Source of the DNA: Prevotella sp.
GTDB taxonomy: Bacteria > Bacteroidota > Bacteroidia > Bacteroidales > Bacteroidaceae
Direction: 5' to 3'
Assembly (NCBI GenBank): GCA_017478025.1
Contig: JAFVGZ010000023.1
Coordinates: 1-53,144, forward strand
Length of the DNA: 53,144 nt
This document shows, piece by piece, positions 48,984 to 53,144 of this stretch (position 1 is its first letter; each line of letters begins with the position of its first letter). Under the pieces are notes generated by a model, which saw nothing but the letters and a program-made list of their open reading frames with translations, ran no database searches and was not told the origin of the DNA. Position numbers and translations under genes: made by a program.

Positions 48984-51704
48984 TTACTCCTCTACAGCTG
49001 CCTGGGCGGCGGCGAGGCGGGCTATAGGCACGCGGAATGGAGAGCAGGATGCGTAGTTCATGCCGATCTTGGCGCAGAACTTCACGGAGCTTGGCTCACC
49101 GCCGTGCTCACCGCAGATGCCGCAACGCAGGTCTGGACGTACCTCACGACCCTCATTAACAGCATACTTGATGAGACGGCCTACACCCTTCTGGTCAAGA
49201 ACCTGGAATGGGTCAACCTTCAGAATCTTCTTGTCGAGATATACAGGCAGGAACGATGCGATGTCGTCACGGCTGTAACCGAAGGTCATCTGTGTCAGGT
49301 CATTGGTACCGAATGAGAAGTACTGTGCCTCCTCTGCGATGCGGTCTGCTGTCAGGGCCGCACGAGGAATCTCGATCATTGTACCAATCTCAAACTCTAC
49401 CTCGATGCCATACTCCTCAAATACCTCCTTAGCTGCGCTCTGGATTACCTCCTTCTGCTGCTTCAGCTCATAGAGTGTACCAATCAGCGGCACCATGATT
49501 TCCGGCATTGGGTTCTTGCCTTCCTTCTTCAGCTCGCATGCAGCGCCGAGGATAGCCTTTGTCTGCATAGCGGTAATCTCTGGGAATGTGATACCCAGAC
49601 GGCAACCACGGTGTCCCAGCATTGGGTTGTTCTCTGCCAGAGAGTCAACGCGGCGCTTGATATCCTCTACGCTTACGCCCATCTCCTTAGCCATAGTCTC
49701 CTGACCGGCCAGATCGTGTGGCACGAACTCATGGAGAGGTGGATCAAGCAGACGGATATTCACTGGCAGTCCGTCCATAGCCTCAAGGATGCCCTTGAAG
49801 TCAGCCTTCTGGTAAGGCAGCAGCTTAGCCAGCGCCTTCTCACGTCCTTCTACGCTGTCAGCCAGAATCATCTCGCGCATAGCGATAATCTTCTTATCCT
49901 CAAAGAACATGTGCTCCGTACGAGTCAGACCGATACCCTTAGCGCCGAAGTCGCGAGCCAACTGTGCGTCACGTGGAGTATCAGCATTGGTACGTACCTG
50001 CAGCTTGGTATATTTGTCGCAGAGGTCCATCAGCTCCTTGAAGTCACCAGACAGCTCAGCAGCCTTTGTGGGCACCTCACCGGCATAAACCTGACCCGTC
50101 GTACCGTTCAGAGAGATATAGTCACCCTCCTTATATACCACGCCGTCTATCTCAACGGTCTTGTCCTTATAGCTTACATTCAGCGAACCTACGCCAGACA
50201 CGCAGCACTTACCCATACCGCGAGCCACAACGGCAGCGTGTGATGTCATACCGCCACGTGCGGTGAGAATACCCTCAGCAGCTGACATACCTGCGAGGTC
50301 TTCCGGAGATGTCTCTATACGTACAAGCACCACCTTGTGACCATCAGCATGCCAAGCCTGTGCGTCGTCTGCATGGAATACAATCTGTCCACATGCAGCA
50401 CCTGGGCTTGCAGGCAAACCCTGAGCTATAACCTTAGCGGTTGTGAGGGCCTTCTTGTCGAATACTGGGTGCAGCAACTCGTCGAGCTTCTGAGGCTCGC
50501 AACGCATGATGGCAGTCTTCTCGTCTATCTTGCCTTCGTGCAGCAGGTCAATAGCAATCTTCACCATAGCGGCACCTGTACGCTTACCGTTACGTGTCTG
50601 CAGGAACCACAGCTTGCCCTCCTGCACGGTGAACTCCATATCCTGCATATCGTGGTAGTGCTCCTCCAGCTTCTCCTGTATGCCGTTCAGCTGCTGGTAA
50701 ATCTCAGGCATAGCCTCCTCCATAGAAGGATACTTGCTTACGCGCTCCTCCTCTGAGATGCCTGCACGCTCTGCCCAGCGCTGTGAGCCAAGCTTTGTAA
50801 TCTGCTGAGGTGTGCGGATACCTGCAACAACGTCCTCACCCTGTGCGTTCACAAGGTACTCGCCGTTGAACACGTTCTCACCATTGGCGGCATCACGGCT
50901 GAAGCAAACACCCGTAGCAGATGTATCGCCCATATTGCCGAATACCATTGCCATAACGCTGACAGCGGTACCCCACTCGTCAGGTATTCCTTCCATCTTA
51001 CGATAGAGGATGGCGCGCTCGTTCATCCATGAGCGGAATACGGCGCAGATAGCGCCCCACAGCTGTGTGATTGGGTTCTCAGGGAAGTCAGAACCGGTCT
51101 GCTCCTTGATGGCAGCCTTAAACAGCTGCACGAGCTTCTTCAGCGACTCTACAGAGAGGTCCTTATCCAGCACCACACCCTGCTCCTTCTTCACCTCTTC
51201 GATAATCTTCTCGAATGGGTCAATATCTTCCTTGTTCACAGGCTTCATGCCGAGCACCACATCGCCGTACATCTGCACGAAACGTCTGTATGAGTCGTAA
51301 ACGAAGTGAGGATTATTGGTCTTCTTCACCATACCCTCAGCCACCTCGTCATTCAGGCCCAGGTTCAGGATGGTGTCCATCATTCCCGGCATAGAAGCGC
51401 GTGCACCTGAGCGTACGCTGACAAGCAGAGGATTCTGTGCATCGCCAAACTTACAGTTCATCAGTGTCTCGATGTGCTTCACAGCAGCATTCACATCGTC
51501 CTGCAACTCCTCTACAATCTTCTCTTGTCCCACCTGATAGTACTCGTTACACGTATCAGTAGTAATGGTAAAGCCAGGAGGCACTGGAACTCCGATAAGG
51601 TTCATTTCTGCCAGGTTAGCACCCTTGCCACCCAATTGTTCACGCATCTGCGCATTACCCTCAGCCTGTCCGTTGCCAAAGGTGTAAACTCTTTTCTGTG
51701 ACAT
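48984..51704 (-). CDS. ppdK: pyruvate, phosphate dikinase
   Basis: The 906-residue enzyme interconverts pyruvate + ATP + phosphate and PEP + AMP + pyrophosphate. The N-terminal ATP-grasp part starts with LGGKGANLAEM and has SVRSGARASMPGMMDT. The phosphohistidine domain has GGMTSHAAVVARGMGKCCV with the catalytic His. The PEP/pyruvate barrel has GIGLTRTEHMFF, GHRGCRLGI, and FGTNDLTQMTFGYSRDD, ending with DLRCGICGEHGG carrying the catalytic Cys. It is complete. In anaerobic Bacteroidales it works between glycolysis and gluconeogenesis. It has a near-ideal promoter and a strong terminator, hence monocistronic. Confidence 0.97.
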   Translation of the reverse strand: MSQKRVYTFGNGQAEGNAQMREQLGGKGANLAEMNLIGVPVPPGFTITTDTCNEYYQVGQEKIVEELQDDVNAAVKHIETLMNCKFGDAQNPLLVSVRSGARASMPGMMDTILNLGLNDEVAEGMVKKTNNPHFVYDSYRRFVQMYGDVVLGMKPVNKEDIDPFEKIIEEVKKEQGVVLDKDLSVESLKKLVQLFKAAIKEQTGSDFPENPITQLWGAICAVFRSWMNERAILYRKMEGIPDEWGTAVSVMAMVFGNMGDTSATGVCFSRDAANGENVFNGEYLVNAQGEDVVAGIRTPQQITKLGSQRWAERAGISEEERVSKYPSMEEAMPEIYQQLNGIQEKLEEHYHDMQDMEFTVQEGKLWFLQTRNGKRTGAAMVKIAIDLLHEGKIDEKTAIMRCEPQKLDELLHPVFDKKALTTAKVIAQGLPASPGAACGQIVFHADDAQAWHADGHKVVLVRIETSPEDLAGMSAAEGILTARGGMTSHAAVVARGMGKCCVSGVGSLNVSYKDKTVEIDGVVYKEGDYISLNGTTGQVYAGEVPTKAAELSGDFKELMDLCDKYTKLQVRTNADTPRDAQLARDFGAKGIGLTRTEHMFFEDKKIIAMREMILADSVEGREKALAKLLPYQKADFKGILEAMDGLPVNIRLLDPPLHEFVPHDLAGQETMAKEMGVSVEDIKRRVDSLAENNPMLGHRGCRLGITFPEITAMQTKAILGAACELKKEGKNPMPEIMVPLIGTLYELKQQKEVIQSAAKEVFEEYGIEVEFEIGTMIEIPRAALTADRIAEEAQYFSFGTNDLTQMTFGYSRDDIASFLPVYLDKKILKVDPFQVLDQKGVGRLIKYAVNEGREVRPDLRCGICGEHGGEPSSVKFCAKIGMNYASCSPFRVPIARLAAAQAAVEE

Positions 51705-51773
51705 CTTGTTGTTTTTGTTTTAGATAATTATTATGGATTTAAGTTACGAAATCATTTTGATTAACGCATTGTG

Positions 51774-51805
51774 CAAAGTTAGCATTTTTATAATGTCCTA
51801 CCAAA
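51774..51805 (-). promoter_or_regulatory. promoter TTTG-N20-TAACTTTG of ppdK
   Basis: On the bottom strand TTTG (51805-51802) and TAACTTTG (51781-51774) are 20 nt apart. The ppdK ATG is 70 nt downstream. Confidence 0.8.
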
Positions 51806-51862
51806 TAGCACAGGCGTAATTTAGTGCAATTTCGTTGAATTTAAGTTTTTTTTGACTTATTC

Positions 51863-51894
51863 TTTGGCGTTGTCAAATATAATGCTTAACTTTG
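51863..51894 (+). promoter_or_regulatory. promoter TTTG-N20-TAACTTTG of rlmD
   Basis: TTTG at 51863-51866 and TAACTTTG at 51887-51894 are 20 nt apart. The ATG at 51920 follows after 25 nt. It is divergent from the ppdK promoter. Confidence 0.8.
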
Positions 51895-51919
51895 CGCCAA
51901 ATTCGTTTTTCCGCTTTTC

Positions 51920-53144
51920 ATGTCAAGAAAGAAGAAACCCCTGCCACTTTTACGAAACATCGTCATAGAGTCCGTTGCCGCAGAAGGCAACTGTCTTTTT
52001 CATGTCACAGCCGTCCCTCAGCCCGATGGCACCGTGCGCTATGAGCAGCCCCAGTCCTCTGAGGGCAAGCGCCCTGAGGGATCGTTTGTCGTCTTCGTGC
52101 CGTTCTGCGTCCCGGGCGACGTGGTTGACGTTCAGCTGCGCCGCAAGAAGCACTCCTACGCCGAGGGCGAGGTAGTGCGGCTCATCACCCCCGCGCCCCA
52201 ACGCATCACGCCGCAATGCGAGCACTTCGGCATCTGTGGAGGTTGCAAATGGCAGACACTCCCCTACCCCGAGCAACTGGCGTTCAAGCAGCAGCAGGTC
52301 TATGACCAGCTGACGCGCATCGGCAAGATAGAGCTGCCGCCATTCTGTGATAGTGACAACCCCAATGGCGGGTTCCGCCCCATCAAGGGTTCAGCAAACG
52401 TATGGGAGTATCGCAACAAACTTGACTTCGGTTGCAGCAACAAGCAATGGCTGACCCACGAAGACATGCAGAGCGGCGTACCCTTTGCCCCTGCCATAGG
52501 TTTCCACATCACGGGAGCCTTCGACAAAATCCTGCCCATAAGGAAGTGCTGGCTCATGGCCGACCTGCACAACGACATCCGCAACTCCATCTACCGCTAT
52601 GCCATTGATAACGGCCTGTCCTTCTTCGACCTGCGCCAGCAGACAGGCCTGCTGCGCGACATCATCATCCGTTGCAGCAACACCGGCGAATGGATGGTCA
52701 TCATACAAGTACATATTGAACATTTACCATTCTTGCTCCACGATGTTACGCAAGCGTCACAAAGTGCCGAGCGGAACATTGAACATTATGAAGAGCGCGA
52801 AAAAGAATCGGTCAATCGTCAATGGTCAATGGTCAATGGATTGTTGCAGCACATAGCTGATAAATTCCCACAGATCACCTCCCTCCTCTATCTCGACAAC
52901 CAGAAGTGCAACGACACCATCGGCGACCAAGAGATACTCGTCTTCAAGGGCAACGACCACATCTTTCTCGAGATGGAAGGTCTGCGCTTCAAGGTGGGGC
53001 CCAAGAGCTTCTACCAGACAAACACCGAGCAGGCCTACGAATTATATAAGGTGGTGCGCGACTTCGCCTTCGCTCCAATTGAGAATGGAGTATGGAAAAA
53101 TGAGGATTATGAAATGTCTCAGGTCAATGGTCAATGGTCAATGG
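51920..53144 (+). CDS. rlmD: 23S rRNA (uracil-5-)-methyltransferase RlmD-like, 3' end beyond the window
   Basis: From ATG 51920 the frame stays open for 408 codons to the window end. An N-terminal TRAM-like domain leads to a 4Fe-4S cysteine set (CEHFGICGGCKWQTLPY). The methyltransferase part includes DNQKCNDTIGDQEILVFKG and RFKVGPKSFYQTNTEQAYEL, typical of the RlmD/TrmA family that methylates U residues in rRNA or tRNA. Two in-frame inserts look repeat-derived. The first is about residues 272-310 (DNA 52735-52850, with tacgcaagcgtc and ggtcaat repeats). The second begins near 53079 and runs into the window end, again with ggtcaat repeats. The catalytic Cys lies beyond the end. Confidence 0.87.
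   Translation, partial: MSRKKKPLPLLRNIVIESVAAEGNCLFHVTAVPQPDGTVRYEQPQSSEGKRPEGSFVVFVPFCVPGDVVDVQLRRKKHSYAEGEVVRLITPAPQRITPQCEHFGICGGCKWQTLPYPEQLAFKQQQVYDQLTRIGKIELPPFCDSDNPNGGFRPIKGSANVWEYRNKLDFGCSNKQWLTHEDMQSGVPFAPAIGFHITGAFDKILPIRKCWLMADLHNDIRNSIYRYAIDNGLSFFDLRQQTGLLRDIIIRCSNTGEWMVIIQVHIEHLPFLLHDVTQASQSAERNIEHYEEREKESVNRQWSMVNGLLQHIADKFPQITSLLYLDNQKCNDTIGDQEILVFKGNDHIFLEMEGLRFKVGPKSFYQTNTEQAYELYKVVRDFAFAPIENGVWKNEDYEMSQVNGQWSM

Overview
The window reads as chromosomal DNA of a Bacteroidales bacterium, most likely Prevotellaceae. The evidence is the repeated Bacteroidetes-type promoter (TTTG, about 19-20 nt, TAnnTTTG) in front of many genes, a tandem set of FKBP-type isomerases, an RprX/RprY-like two-component pair, an NCS2 purine permease, a DegT-type sugar aminotransferase, and spacers filled with short AT-rich 'gaattatgcattatgaatt'-type repeats and GC-rich inverted repeats. 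I see no rRNA, tRNA, CRISPR array, integrase or transposase.

Layout. 0-6.5 kb: the first codons of a leftward gene, glutathione peroxidase, a CE7-type acetyl esterase, a large secreted protein with an internal duplication, two small leftward genes and an orphan antitoxin-like gene. 6.6-12.7 kb (leftward, visibly AT-rich): an unusual operon with a structured leader RNA, a tiny ORF, a DUF1257 (Ycf35-like)+DUF2997 fusion, a NrdG-like radical SAM protein, two paralogous four-TM membrane proteins, a Ycf46-like AAA+ ATPase and two small unknown proteins. 12.9-20.3 kb: a small secreted protein, guaA followed by a DNA-binding-like protein and a membrane Ser/Thr kinase, a sugar nucleotidyltransferase, and the two-component pair. 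20.4-24.5 kb: a Crp/Fnr regulator, an exported YhcH-type protein, an acidic-tailed unknown and lepA. 24.7-28.9 kb: a small lipoprotein, a long repeat-rich spacer and three FKBP isomerases. 29-35.4 kb (leftward): gyrA, two TPR proteins and an MltF-like lytic transglycosylase. 35.6-38.1 kb: aminotransferase and purine permease. 38.2-44.6 kb: a double alpha/beta hydrolase, a PEP-synthase-like protein with receiver-like domains, and gdhA. 45-53 kb: a helix-hairpin-helix outer-membrane-type protein, a Fic protein with an operator-rich promoter, ppdK, and the 5' part of rlmD cut by the window end.

The most interesting locus is the 6.6-12.7 kb operon. It combines Ycf46-, Ycf35- and DUF2997-type proteins, best known from cyanobacteria and plastids, with a radical SAM activase-like enzyme and two membrane proteins. 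The ATPase and both membrane proteins end in the same kind of tail, G-R-x-L-(D/E)-(F/L). A leftover copy of the radical SAM 3' end lies between the two membrane genes and shows that the pair arose by tandem duplication. I infer a membrane-linked AAA+ remodelling or modification machine; its function is not established by the sequence.

A second theme is short intergenic-type repeats that sit in frame inside conserved housekeeping genes (aminotransferase, PEP-synthase-like protein, rlmD), adding extra residues without breaking the reading frame.
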